Positions 17,138 through 25,169 of a stretch of 36,613 nt of DNA are shown here, piece after piece. The DNA is from Rhodanobacter lindaniclasticus. GTDB lineage: Bacteria > Pseudomonadota > Gammaproteobacteria > Xanthomonadales > Rhodanobacteraceae. The stretch covers positions 1 through 36,613 of the forward strand of contig NZ_MWIO01000009.1 in NCBI RefSeq assembly GCF_004799035.1, written 5' to 3'. A program made the position numbers and the translations under genes. The notes beneath the pieces are model-generated. The model saw only the letters and a list, made by a program, of their open reading frames with translations, had not been told where the DNA came from and searched no databases. How positions within the stretch are numbered: the stretch's first letter is position 1; every line of letters begins with the position of its first letter.

Positions 17138-17926
17138 TCAGGGCTTGCCGGCGAACGCGTGGTCGAGCCAGTCGTGCATCAACCGGTAGCTGCGCGCCGC
17201 GGCCGCGGCGTCGTAGCGGCAGCCGGGCGAGTTCTCGCCGACCTCGGTGAAGCAGTGCACCGCGTGGCCGAGTACCACGAACTGCCAGTCGGCGGGGCTC
17301 ATGCGCATCTCGTCCATGAACTTGTCCGCATCCGGCATGGTGCCGCGATCGTCGGCGCCGTTCATGGCCAGCACGCGCGCCTTGATGTGCTTGGCCAGCA
17401 TCGGATCGTCGGTAGCCAGCCCGCCGTGGAACGACACCACCGCCGCCACGTCGGCACCGCTGCGCGCCAGGTCGAGCACCGCCGAGCCGCCGAAACAAAA
17501 GCCGATCGCTGCCAGCTTCGCGGCATCGAGCGGCGCGCTGGCCGCCTGCGCCTTCAACTGCTCCAGCGCGACGTTGATCCGCCGGCGCATCAGCGCGCGA
17601 TTGCCGTACAGCGGCTTCACCGCAGCCTGCGCCTCGCCGTTGTTGGTGGGGCGCACGTCCGCGCCGTACATGTCGGTGAGCAGGATCACGTAATCCTTGC
17701 CGGCGATCGCTTCGGCCTTTTGCACCGCCGCATCGTTCACGCCATACCAGTTCGGCACCATGACCAGGCCGGGACGCTTGGCCTGCGTTGCGTCGTCGTA
17801 GACCAGCACACTGTGGAAGCGGGTGCCGTCCTGCGTCCATTCGACCGGGCGATGCACCATCTTCGCCTGGGCGGCAAGGCTTGAACCGGCAAGCAACAGC
17901 AGACAGCAGAGTCGGGCGATGCGCAT
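17138..17926 (-). CDS. Secreted dienelactone hydrolase family protein
   Basis: 262 residues with a cleavable signal peptide (ARLCCLLLLAGSSLAAQA, cut near residue 21). An alpha/beta hydrolase of the DLH type: nucleophile Cys144 in GFCFGG, acid Asp192 or 193 in NGADDRG, and His224 (or 221) in LGHAVHCF. The Cys nucleophile, rather than Ser, marks this family. The signal peptide implies a periplasmic enzyme, unlike catabolic cytosolic DLH. Substrate unknown. ATG 17926 has a strong ribosome site (GGAGG, 7-nt spacer). It lies 80 nt downstream of ubiI on the same strand, with a hairpin between, so it may have its own expression. Confidence 0.88.
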   Translation of the reverse strand: MRIARLCCLLLLAGSSLAAQAKMVHRPVEWTQDGTRFHSVLVYDDATQAKRPGLVMVPNWYGVNDAAVQKAEAIAGKDYVILLTDMYGADVRPTNNGEAQAAVKPLYGNRALMRRRINVALEQLKAQAASAPLDAAKLAAIGFCFGGSAVLDLARSGADVAAVVSFHGGLATDDPMLAKHIKARVLAMNGADDRGTMPDADKFMDEMRMSPADWQFVVLGHAVHCFTEVGENSPGCRYDAAAAARSYRLMHDWLDHAFAGKP

Positions 17927-17967
17927 GATCGATCCTCCGGTGGCGTGAGAGCCCTCCCCTGCGCGTC

Positions 17968-17986
17968 CCGAAGCGAGTTCCTTCGG
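17968..17986 (-). terminator. Hairpin between ubiI and the hydrolase gene
   Basis: CCGAAG and CTTCGG form a perfect 6-bp stem with a 7-nt loop 20 nt after the ubiI stop. There is no T-run. It could attenuate read-through into the hydrolase gene or be incidental. Confidence 0.25.
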
Positions 17987-18005
17987 TCGCAGACGAGGGC
18001 AAAGA

Positions 18006-19217
18006 TCAAAGTCCGGCGGCGTGATCCGACAACCGCCGCTTCAACGGCGCCAGCCGATCAAGCAAGCGTACGCCGATGGCGCGCGCCGCGACCAGCGGCG
18101 GCGACTGCCAGGCGTAGACGCGCGCCAGCGCGTCGAAGCCGAGCGCATCGAGCGTATCCGCGCTGCGCCGGCGCCGCGCGTAGCGGCGCAGCACGTGTTC
18201 AGCGCCGATGTCGCGACCTGCCGCACGCGCCTCGACCAAGGTGTCGCGCAGCTCGGCCACGTCGCGCAGACCCAGGTTGACACCTTGCCCGGCCAGCGGA
18301 TGCACCGCGTGCGCCGCATCGCCCAGCAGTACGAGCCGCTCGGCCTGGTAACCCTGCGCCAGTTGCAGCTTCAGCGGAAAGGCGGCACGCGGCGTGGTGC
18401 CGGTGATCCGGCCCAGGCGGAAATCGCTGGCGGCGCCGAGCTCGTCGCAGAAGCGCCGGTCGTCCAGCGCCAGCACGCGCTGCGCCTCGGCCTCGGGCAG
18501 CGACCACACGATCGAGCTGCGCCCGTCGGCCAGCGGCAGCAAGGCGAGCGGACCGCCCGGCAGGAAGCGTTGCCACGCGGTCTCCTCATGCGCGCGTTCG
18601 GTGTTCACATGCGCCACCACCGCGCGCTGCGCGTAATCGCGCCCGCGGGTGCCGATGCCGGCCAGCTGGCGCAATGGCGAGGCGGCTCCGTCGGCGGCCA
18701 CCAGCACGGCGGCAGACAGCGTCGCGCCATCGGTCAGTTGCAGCTGGATGCGATCGTCACGCGACTCGAAGGCGGTCACCTCGGCCGGGCACAACCGGCG
18801 CACGCCCGCGGTTTCCAACGCCTGCCACAGCGTCCATTGCACCAGGCTGTTCTCGACGATGCAGCCGAGCATGTCGCGGCCTTCCGCGGCCGCATCGAAG
18901 TCGATCGCCGCCCCGCTGGCGGCATCCCACACGTGCATGTGCCGATAGGCCGAGGCGCGCGCCTCGCGGATGGACGTCCAGACGCCCATCTCGTCCAGCA
19001 GCGCGATCGACGAGGGCGCCAGCCCGACCACGCGCAGATCCACCTCGGCATCGGCGCGCCACGGCGTCGGCGCGCGCGCCTCCAGCAGGGCGACGCTGAA
19101 GCCCGCGCGGGCCAGCGCCAGCGCCGCGGCGGCGCCGACCATGCCGCCGCCGACCACGGCCACGCCCAGCGTCGAAGCGCGGCGGCGCGGGGCGGCCTCG
19201 CCGAGGGTGGCGCTCAC
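18006..19217 (-). CDS. ubiI: UbiI/VisC-type FAD-dependent ubiquinone-biosynthesis hydroxylase
   Basis: 403 residues. Flavin monooxygenase signatures: dinucleotide-binding VVGGGMVGAA (21-30), VAADGAAS near 175 (DG motif), and LLGDAAHAVHPLAGQGVNLG near 295 (GD motif), the hallmark of the UbiH/UbiF/UbiI family. These enzymes hydroxylate the benzoquinone ring using NADPH and oxygen in a membrane-associated complex. GTG 19217 overlaps the ubiH stop (GTGA), so it is translated with ubiH. The ubiH-ubiI order is that of E. coli, which is why I prefer UbiI (C5 hydroxylation) over UbiF (C6); sequence alone cannot separate them. Confidence 0.85.
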   Translation of the reverse strand: MSATLGEAAPRRRASTLGVAVVGGGMVGAAAALALARAGFSVALLEARAPTPWRADAEVDLRVVGLAPSSIALLDEMGVWTSIREARASAYRHMHVWDAASGAAIDFDAAAEGRDMLGCIVENSLVQWTLWQALETAGVRRLCPAEVTAFESRDDRIQLQLTDGATLSAAVLVAADGAASPLRQLAGIGTRGRDYAQRAVVAHVNTERAHEETAWQRFLPGGPLALLPLADGRSSIVWSLPEAEAQRVLALDDRRFCDELGAASDFRLGRITGTTPRAAFPLKLQLAQGYQAERLVLLGDAAHAVHPLAGQGVNLGLRDVAELRDTLVEARAAGRDIGAEHVLRRYARRRRSADTLDALGFDALARVYAWQSPPLVAARAIGVRLLDRLAPLKRRLSDHAAGL

Positions 19218-20437
19218 GGCACGCGCTCCAGTACGGCCCGCGGCGGCGTGCCGCGAAAGCCCATGCCGCGCCGCGCCAGCGCCCGCTGCAGCGGCGGCAA
19301 TCGATCACAAGCCAGCAGCGCCAGCGAGCGCAGCGGCGCCAGCAGCGGTTGCGGCAGGCAGGCCAGTTGCACCAGGCCATGGCTCATCGCCATGGTGCCT
19401 TCGCGATCCGGCGCGCGCTGCGACGCGTAGCGGGCGAGCATGGCCGCATTGCCGGGATCGGCCTGCGCGGCAACCAGCTCGGCCAGGGTCAGCGCATCGC
19501 GCAGGCCCAGGTTGAAGCCCTGTGCGCCGATCGGATGCACGGTTTGCGCGGCGTTGCCGACCAGCACCGCGCGGGGCGCGATCAATTGCGCCGCCGCGAC
19601 GCGGTGGATCGCGTACGGATGCCGCCGGCCCGGTCGGCTCAGCCGCCCCAGGCGCCAGCCGAAGCGCTGCTGCGCCAGCGCGATGAAGGCGGCGTCATCC
19701 ATTGCGGCCACTGCGTCCGCCTCGTCCGCAGCCACGGTCAGCACCAGCCCGCAGCGGCGCTCGGCCAGCGGCAGCAGGGCGATCGGGCCGGCATCGGCGA
19801 AACGCTCGAAGGCGCGGTTGGCATGGTCGCGCTCCGGCGTGACGGTGCACACGAACAGGGTCTGCCGGTAATCGTGGCGCTCGGCGTCGATGCCAAGTTG
19901 CGTGCGCACGAACGAGCCGGTGCCGTCGGCGCCGACCAGCAGCGGCGTGTCGATACGGCGCGCGCCGTCGACGGTGTTGACCTGCGCGCGCCAACCGCCC
20001 GCCAGCGGCTCGAGCGCGGACAGCGTGGCGGGGGCGAGCCGGGTCAGCCGGGTACAGGCATCGAGCCGGCGCAGCAGCGCCGCGCCGAGTTCGCGCGCCG
20101 GCAGGGTCCAGCCCAGCGCATCGACACCTTGCTTGTCCGCGTCGATGCGCGCACTGCCGAATTCGCCGGCGCGGCTGACCCGGATGTGCCGGATCGGCGT
20201 GGCGCGGGCGGCGGCGTGCTGCCATACGCCGATCGCGTCGAGCCCGTTGACGGTGGCCCTGGCCAAGGCGAGGTTGCGCTCGTCGTAGCTGGGCTGCGCG
20301 TCGGCACGCGGCGCGGCAGTCTCGACCAGGGTGGCGGCGACGCCGGCCGCATCCAGCGCGATCGCCAGGCTGGCGCCGACCAGGCCGCCGCCGACGATCA
20401 TTACGCTGCCGCAAACAGGGGAACCGGAGGGATTCAT
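19214..20437 (-). CDS. ubiH: 2-octaprenyl-6-methoxyphenol hydroxylase UbiH
   Basis: 407 residues from ATG 20437 (MNPSGSPVCG). FAD site IVGGGLVGASLAIAL (14-28), the UbiH-type DERNLALA after the first beta-alpha-beta unit, VGADGTGS for the DG motif, and LVGNAAQTVHPIGAQGFNLG for the GD motif. The N in place of D and the HPIGAQGFN wording are typical of UbiH rather than UbiI. It hydroxylates C1 of the ring during aerobic ubiquinone synthesis. The gene is first in a ubiH-ubiI pair and divergent from the BtuM-like gene. A TATCAT hexamer ends 7 nt before the ATG, which would give a leaderless or nearly leaderless message; no ribosome site is seen. Confidence 0.9.
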   Translation of the reverse strand: MNPSGSPVCGSVMIVGGGLVGASLAIALDAAGVAATLVETAAPRADAQPSYDERNLALARATVNGLDAIGVWQHAAARATPIRHIRVSRAGEFGSARIDADKQGVDALGWTLPARELGAALLRRLDACTRLTRLAPATLSALEPLAGGWRAQVNTVDGARRIDTPLLVGADGTGSFVRTQLGIDAERHDYRQTLFVCTVTPERDHANRAFERFADAGPIALLPLAERRCGLVLTVAADEADAVAAMDDAAFIALAQQRFGWRLGRLSRPGRRHPYAIHRVAAAQLIAPRAVLVGNAAQTVHPIGAQGFNLGLRDALTLAELVAAQADPGNAAMLARYASQRAPDREGTMAMSHGLVQLACLPQPLLAPLRSLALLACDRLPPLQRALARRGMGFRGTPPRAVLERVP

Positions 20438-20444
20438 GCCACGG

Positions 20445-20450
20445 ATGATA
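20445..20450 (-). promoter_or_regulatory. Candidate -10 of ubiH-ubiI
   Basis: TATCAT on the minus strand, 7 nt from the ubiH ATG. The place 17 nt further upstream reads TGCGTC, a poor -35. If real, transcription starts at or next to the start codon. Confidence 0.4.
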
Positions 20451-20536
20451 CGCGTCGACGCCGCACCGACGCATCGGCCCGGTCGCATTGGGCTAAACTT
20501 GCACGCCTGTATCCCGCAGCGCTGCACGGAGTCCCC

Positions 20537-21136
20537 ATGGCAACCTCAACGACCCGACGTCTGGTCATCTTCCTGGGCCTGGCCCTGGTGATGGGCGTCA
20601 CCCGCTTCCATCCCTCGCTGCTGCATCATGCGCTGTGGGACGCTTCGTGGGGCGTGTTTTTCCTCGCCGGCTTCTGGCTGCGCGGCCAGGGCCGCTGGGC
20701 CTTCCCGTTGCTGATGGCTGAAGCGGTGCTGGTGGACTATCTCGTGATCAGCGGCCAGGGCATCGACTTCTGGAGTCATTACTGCGTGTCCGCGGCCTAC
20801 TGGTTCCTGCTGCCGTCCTACGGCGCGCTGTGGCTGGGTGGCAGCTGGCTGGCGAAACACCAGCAGGGCCTGAACTTGCGTACGCTGGGCCTCGCGGCCG
20901 GCACGCTGCTGGTGGCCGAGGGCGTCTGCTATCTGATCTCCAACGGCAGCTTCTACTGGCTCAGCGCCAGCGTGCCCGCACCGCGCAGCCTCGGCGCATG
21001 GTTCGGCAACCTTGGCGACTGGTACCTGTCGTTCCTCGCCGGCACCGCCGTCTACGTGGCGCTGGGTGCGGTGCTGCACGCGCTGGCAACCCAGCTGACG
21101 CACGCCGCGCCGCGCAGCGGCCACGCCAGGCACTGA
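20537..21136 (+). CDS. Six-TM membrane protein, probable BtuM-like cobalamin transporter
   Basis: 199 residues with about six hydrophobic helices (near 9-24, 33-49, 55-72, 82-105, 117-140, 162-184), the size and topology of a solitary ECF-type S component. It ends 1 nt before the start of a cobalamin adenosyltransferase gene, so the two are coupled. In the BtuM family of Gram-negative vitamin B12 transporters a conserved Cys near residue 80 binds the cobalt. Here Cys83 sits at the start of the fourth helix, with Tyr88 five residues on and Asp67 before it. Family assignment is inference from size, topology, this Cys and the neighbour; I cannot align it. ATG 20537 has GGAG seven nt upstream. 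No cobalamin riboswitch fits in the 99-nt space before it. Confidence 0.6.
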   Translation: MATSTTRRLVIFLGLALVMGVTRFHPSLLHHALWDASWGVFFLAGFWLRGQGRWAFPLLMAEAVLVDYLVISGQGIDFWSHYCVSAAYWFLLPSYGALWLGGSWLAKHQQGLNLRTLGLAAGTLLVAEGVCYLISNGSFYWLSASVPAPRSLGAWFGNLGDWYLSFLAGTAVYVALGAVLHALATQLTHAAPRSGHARH

Positions 21137-21137
21137 C

Positions 21138-21710
21138 GTGGGCAATCGCCTCTCGCGGATCTACACGCGCACCGGTGACGACGGCTCCACCGGCCTCGGC
21201 GACGGTTCGCGCGTGGGCAAGGATTCGCCGCGGGTCAACGCCTACGGCACGGTCGACGAGCTCAACAGCACGATCGGCATGCTGCTGGCCGCCGACGGTG
21301 TCACCGACGAGGTGCGCGAGGTGCTGACCCAGGTGCAGCATGACCTGTTCGACCTCGGCGGCGAGCTGTGCATCCCCGGCATGGCGATGGTCAACGACAG
21401 CGACATCGAGCGGCTGGAGCACGTCCTCGACCGGCTCAACGATCCGCTGCCGCCGCTGAAAGAGTTCATCCTCCCCGGCGGCGGCATGGCCGCGGCCTGC
21501 GGACATCTGGCGCGCACCGTGTGCCGCCGCGCCGAACGCGAGGTGATCGCGCTGGCGCGGGTGGAAGAGATCCGCACCCAGCCGCAGCGCTACCTCAACC
21601 GGCTGTCGGACCTGCTGTTCGTGATCTCGCGCGTGCTGGCACGCGCCAGCGGCCACGGCGAGGTGCTGTGGCAGCATGAGCGCCGCCCCAAGCCCAAGCC
21701 TTCCGCCTGA
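21138..21710 (+). CDS. PduO-type cob(I)alamin adenosyltransferase
   Basis: 190 residues. ATP-binding N-terminus RIYTRTGDDGSTGLGDGSRV (8-27), DELNS (40-44), the conserved R-x-x-CRRAERE stretch (126-134) and YLNRLSDLLFV (152-162) are all typical of the PduO/MMAB trimeric family. It transfers adenosyl from ATP to cob(I)alamin to make coenzyme B12 in the cytosol. It starts at GTG 21138, one base past the stop of the membrane protein gene, and no ATG alternative exists near the N-terminal motif. Sharing a transcript with a probable B12 importer implies salvage of imported corrinoid; no corrin-ring synthesis genes are present here. Confidence 0.95.
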   Translation: MGNRLSRIYTRTGDDGSTGLGDGSRVGKDSPRVNAYGTVDELNSTIGMLLAADGVTDEVREVLTQVQHDLFDLGGELCIPGMAMVNDSDIERLEHVLDRLNDPLPPLKEFILPGGGMAAACGHLARTVCRRAEREVIALARVEEIRTQPQRYLNRLSDLLFVISRVLARASGHGEVLWQHERRPKPKPSA

Positions 21711-21718
21711 GCCGCCGC

Positions 21719-22639
21719 ATGCTGCGGCTGTATACCCATTCCGCCTGCCTGCGGCACGATCCGGGGCCGGGCCACGTGGAACGGCCGGCGCGATTGCATG
21801 CGGTGCTGCAGGCCCTGGACCACGACCGCTACGCCGCGCTCGATCGCGTCGAGGCGCCGCCGGCCACCCGCGAACAGTTGCTGCGCGTGCACGGCGCGGC
21901 ACATATCAGCGAAGTCCTGCTCGGCGCGCCGCCGGGCGAGATGCTGGCGCTGGACCAGGACACCGTGATGGGCCCGGGGTCGACCGAGGCGGCCCTGCAC
22001 GCCGCGGGTGCCGTGGTGGCCGCGGTCGACGCGGTGCTCGGCGGCAGTGCGCAGCGCGCATTCTGCGCAGTGCGTCCACCCGGCCACCACGCCACGCGCG
22101 AGCGGGCGATGGGCTTCTGCCTGTTCGACAACATCGCGGTGGGCGCCGCCCATGCACTGGCTGCGCACGGACTGAAGCGGGTCGCCATCGCCGACTTCGA
22201 CGTGCACCACGGCAACGGCACCCAGGACATCTTCGAGCGCGAGCCGCGCGTGCTGTTCGCCTCCAGCCACCAGTCGCCGCTGTACCCGGACAGCGGCGGC
22301 GAAGACGAACGCGGCTGCGGCAACATCGTCAACGGCGTGTTGTCGCCGGGCGCCGGCTCGCACGAGTTCCGCGAGCTGTGGGATGCCGTGCTGCTGCCGC
22401 GAATGCACGCCTTCCGGCCGCAACTGCTGCTGATCTCGGCGGGCTTCGATGCCCACGCCAGCGATCCGCTGGCGGACATCCGCCTGGGCGAGGAAGACTA
22501 CGCCTGGCTCACCGAGCGGCTGGTCGCGCTGGCCCGGCGCCACGCCGAGGGGCGCATCGTCTCCACCCTCGAAGGCGGCTACGACCTCGCCGCCCTGGCC
22601 GCCAGCGCCGCCGCCCACGTGCAGGCCCTGATGGAATGA
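21719..22639 (+). CDS. Histone deacetylase family (class II-like) amidohydrolase
   Basis: 306 residues. The catalytic layout of HDAC/acetylpolyamine amidohydrolase proteins is complete: HH at 123-124 in RPPGHHATRE, zinc ligands Asp161 and His163 in DFDVHHGNGTQ, zinc ligand Asp244 in SAGFDAH, and the transition-state Tyr288 in EGGYDL. Bacterial members remove acetyl groups from polyamines, lysines or small amides; which applies here cannot be read from the sequence. ATG 21719 lies 8 nt after the adenosyltransferase stop, so it is probably the third gene of that transcript, but a link to cobalamin is not implied by known biochemistry. Confidence 0.93.
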   Translation: MLRLYTHSACLRHDPGPGHVERPARLHAVLQALDHDRYAALDRVEAPPATREQLLRVHGAAHISEVLLGAPPGEMLALDQDTVMGPGSTEAALHAAGAVVAAVDAVLGGSAQRAFCAVRPPGHHATRERAMGFCLFDNIAVGAAHALAAHGLKRVAIADFDVHHGNGTQDIFEREPRVLFASSHQSPLYPDSGGEDERGCGNIVNGVLSPGAGSHEFRELWDAVLLPRMHAFRPQLLLISAGFDAHASDPLADIRLGEEDYAWLTERLVALARRHAEGRIVSTLEGGYDLAALAASAAAHVQALME

Positions 22640-22643
22640 ATCG

Positions 22644-22680
22644 GCGCCCGCAGCCAAGCCCACGCTGAATGCGCGGGCGC
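22644..22680. terminator. GC-rich hairpin between the deacetylase gene and lptD
   Basis: Perfect 8-bp arms GCGCCCGC / GCGGGCGC with a 21-nt loop, starting 4 nt after the deacetylase stop. No T-run follows. The same arms occur at 28307-28334 before apaG, and both copies are followed by AA. Confidence 0.35.
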
Positions 22681-22697
22681 AACGGGGATGTCGTTTC

Positions 22698-22706
22698 TGC
22701 TAACTT
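22698..22706 (+). promoter_or_regulatory. Candidate extended -10 of lptD
   Basis: TGCTAACTT (TGn then TAACTT at 22701-22706), 30 nt before the lptD start. There is no convincing -35. lptD heads the operon, so a promoter is expected in this gap. Confidence 0.35.
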
Positions 22707-22736
22707 GACCAGCCTTCGAGGTCGGCAGGTTCCACC

Positions 22737-25136
22737 GTGACATCAATGTTTCCCCCACGTCGCCTGCTGGCGGTCGCCGCCGCGCTGGCGCTCTTCGGCG
22801 GCCAGGTTCCGGCCGGTCAGGCCGCCCCGGCGGCGCGCAGCGCGCCGGATCCGGCCGACCAGAGCTGCCCGCTGGGTTCGTTCCATTGCGCGCCACGCCC
22901 GCTCAACTATGCGATGTGCCGGCCCAACGCGCTGCTGGAGTTCTACGACCCGGCCCTGAGCCAGGACAGCAGCCAGCGCGCTACCGCGCCGGCAAACGTC
23001 ACCGCGCAGCACGTCGACAGCTCCGACCAGTCGGTCTACCACCTTTCCGGCGACGTGCTGCTGCAACGCGCCGACCAGCAGCTGCAGGCCGACACGCTCG
23101 ACTACAACGACACCACCACCGACTACGACGCGCGCGGCAACGTGCGTTACCAGGAGGCCGGGCAACTGCTGGCCGCCTCGCACCTGAGCGGCAACACCAA
23201 CGCCAGCCGCGGCGTCGCCGACGACGTGCGCTACCAGATGCTTCAATCGCGCGGCAACGGCGTGGCACGCCAGGGCCAGATGCTGGATGCCGAGCGCACC
23301 CGCTATTCGATGGCCACCTATTCCACCTGCGACGTAGGCCATCACGTGTGGGAGTTCCGCGCGAAGTCGATCAGCATCGACAAGGCCAGCGGCGTGGGCG
23401 TGGCGCGCGATGCCACCATGCGCATCGGCAAGGTGCCGTTTCTGTACCTGCCCTATTTCACCTTTCCGACCGACGACCGGCGCAAGAGCGGCTTCCTCTA
23501 TCCCACGCTGGGCAATACCAGCCGTGCGGGCTTCCAGATCAGCACGCCCTACTACCTCAACCTGGCACCGAACTACGACGCCACCCTCGATCCGCGCTAC
23601 TACAGCCGTCGCGGGCCGCTGCTGGCCGGCGAGTTCCGCTACCTGGTGCCGGGCAGCGGCGGGCAGCTCAACGTGGAATACGTGCCCGACGACCGCGGCA
23701 AGAGCGACGGCCTGGCCGACACCACCGGCAAGTCGCGCTACCTGGTGAACTTCTCCGACCGTACCGCCCTGTGGGACGGCTGGCGCTTCACCGGCACGTA
23801 CAACCATGTCTCCGATGCCAGCTACCTGTACGACTACGGCAATGCGATGTCGCAGAAACCGGTGTACAACCTGCGCTCCGGCGCGGCCATCAGCGGCGGC
23901 GGCAAATGGTGGGATGCCTCGTTCGGCGCCACCACCTACGAGAACACCAACCCGTTCGCGACCGACTCCTCGCTGCCTTACCGGCAGCTGCCCTACGCCC
24001 TGTTCAGCGCGGAAGTGCCGCTGACCCGCTGGCTGCAGACCGGCGTGGACACCAGCGCGGTGATATTCCGCAAACCCGGCTACGTCGAGGGCCAGCGCGA
24101 AGATCTCTACCCCTACCTCTCCGCCGATTTCGGCAGCGCGGCGTGGTTCGTGCGGCCGCGCCTGGCCTGGCGCTACACCGCCTACCAGCTCGAGGACGGC
24201 TATCAGGATTACGGCCGTTCCGGCCGGCTCACCGGTACGGCGACATCGCCGTTCACCGAGCAGTCGCCGACCCGCTCGCTGCCGATCGTCAGCCTCGACT
24301 CGGGGCTGATGTTCGACCGCAGCACCTCGCTGTTCGGCACGCACTACACGCAGACGCTCGAGCCACGCCTGTACTACCTCTATGTGCCGTATCGCGACCA
24401 GGGCAACCTGCCGCTGTTCGACACCAACCTGATGTCGTTCGACTACTGGCAGCTGTTCTCGACCAACCAGTTCTCCGGCGCCGATCGCCAGATGGACGCG
24501 AACAACGTCACCGCGGCGCTGACCACGCGGCTGCTGGACAACGACGGCGTCGAGCGGCTCTCGGCCAGCATCGGCCAGATCCGCTACCTCAGCCGGCAAC
24601 GCGTGCTGGGCACCGACTGGACCGGTTCGGCCTATGTGGCCCAGCTCGACCTGCAAGTGAACGATCACTGGCGGGTGAACAGTTCCTGGCAGTGGAGCCC
24701 GAACAGCCGCGCCGTGGAAGCAGCCACGTTCGGGCTGCAGCGGCGCCTCGGCGATGCGGGCATCGTCAATCTCGCCTACCACTATCGGCGCGGCCGGCTG
24801 GAACAATACAGCGCTTCGGCGGTCTATCCGCTGTCGGACAAGTGGCGGTTGTTCGGTGCCTGGGCGTTTGCCCCGGCCATCGAGACCAACTACGAGCTTC
24901 CCCGCGGCACCGTGGATGCGATGCTCGGCGTGGAATACGACAGTTGCTGCGTCACGCTGCGGCTGGTCGGCCGCAACTACGTCAACCAGTCCTACTACGG
25001 CACGAAGCCGATCCCGGGCACCAACACCAACCAGCGGGACAACGCGGTCATGTTCGAAATCGTGTTCAAGGGGCTGGGCTCGACCGGCGGCCAGATCGAC
25101 CCGCTGCTGCGCCGTGATATTCTCGGCTATCAATAA
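22737..25136 (+). CDS. lptD: LPS-assembly protein LptD
   Basis: 799 residues: a signal peptide (about 1-30), an N-terminal beta-jellyroll (OstA/LptA-like, about 90-230: SGDVLLQRADQQLQADTLDY, ARGNVRYQEAG), then a large outer-membrane barrel with YLPYFTFPTDDRRKSGFLYP marking its start. Cysteines at 44, 51, 61 and 198 and the adjacent pair C737-C738 near the C-terminus parallel the N- to C-terminal disulfides LptD needs to mature. With LptE it places LPS in the outer leaflet. The start is GTG 22737, with AGG seven nt upstream; an in-frame ATG at 22746 is too far from it. It heads the lptD-surA-pdxA-ksgA-apaG-apaH set. Confidence 0.96.
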   Translation: MTSMFPPRRLLAVAAALALFGGQVPAGQAAPAARSAPDPADQSCPLGSFHCAPRPLNYAMCRPNALLEFYDPALSQDSSQRATAPANVTAQHVDSSDQSVYHLSGDVLLQRADQQLQADTLDYNDTTTDYDARGNVRYQEAGQLLAASHLSGNTNASRGVADDVRYQMLQSRGNGVARQGQMLDAERTRYSMATYSTCDVGHHVWEFRAKSISIDKASGVGVARDATMRIGKVPFLYLPYFTFPTDDRRKSGFLYPTLGNTSRAGFQISTPYYLNLAPNYDATLDPRYYSRRGPLLAGEFRYLVPGSGGQLNVEYVPDDRGKSDGLADTTGKSRYLVNFSDRTALWDGWRFTGTYNHVSDASYLYDYGNAMSQKPVYNLRSGAAISGGGKWWDASFGATTYENTNPFATDSSLPYRQLPYALFSAEVPLTRWLQTGVDTSAVIFRKPGYVEGQREDLYPYLSADFGSAAWFVRPRLAWRYTAYQLEDGYQDYGRSGRLTGTATSPFTEQSPTRSLPIVSLDSGLMFDRSTSLFGTHYTQTLEPRLYYLYVPYRDQGNLPLFDTNLMSFDYWQLFSTNQFSGADRQMDANNVTAALTTRLLDNDGVERLSASIGQIRYLSRQRVLGTDWTGSAYVAQLDLQVNDHWRVNSSWQWSPNSRAVEAATFGLQRRLGDAGIVNLAYHYRRGRLEQYSASAVYPLSDKWRLFGAWAFAPAIETNYELPRGTVDAMLGVEYDSCCVTLRLVGRNYVNQSYYGTKPIPGTNTNQRDNAVMFEIVFKGLGSTGGQIDPLLRRDILGYQ

Positions 25137-25169
25137 TCCATCGCCTCGGCGACCCAGGCTTTCCCCCCG

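Noticed and set aside
20438..20536. Possible cobalamin riboswitch before the BtuM-like gene
   Set aside because: The gap is only 99 nt and shared with the divergent ubiH promoter; a cobalamin riboswitch is about 200 nt and no B12-box-like segment is seen.
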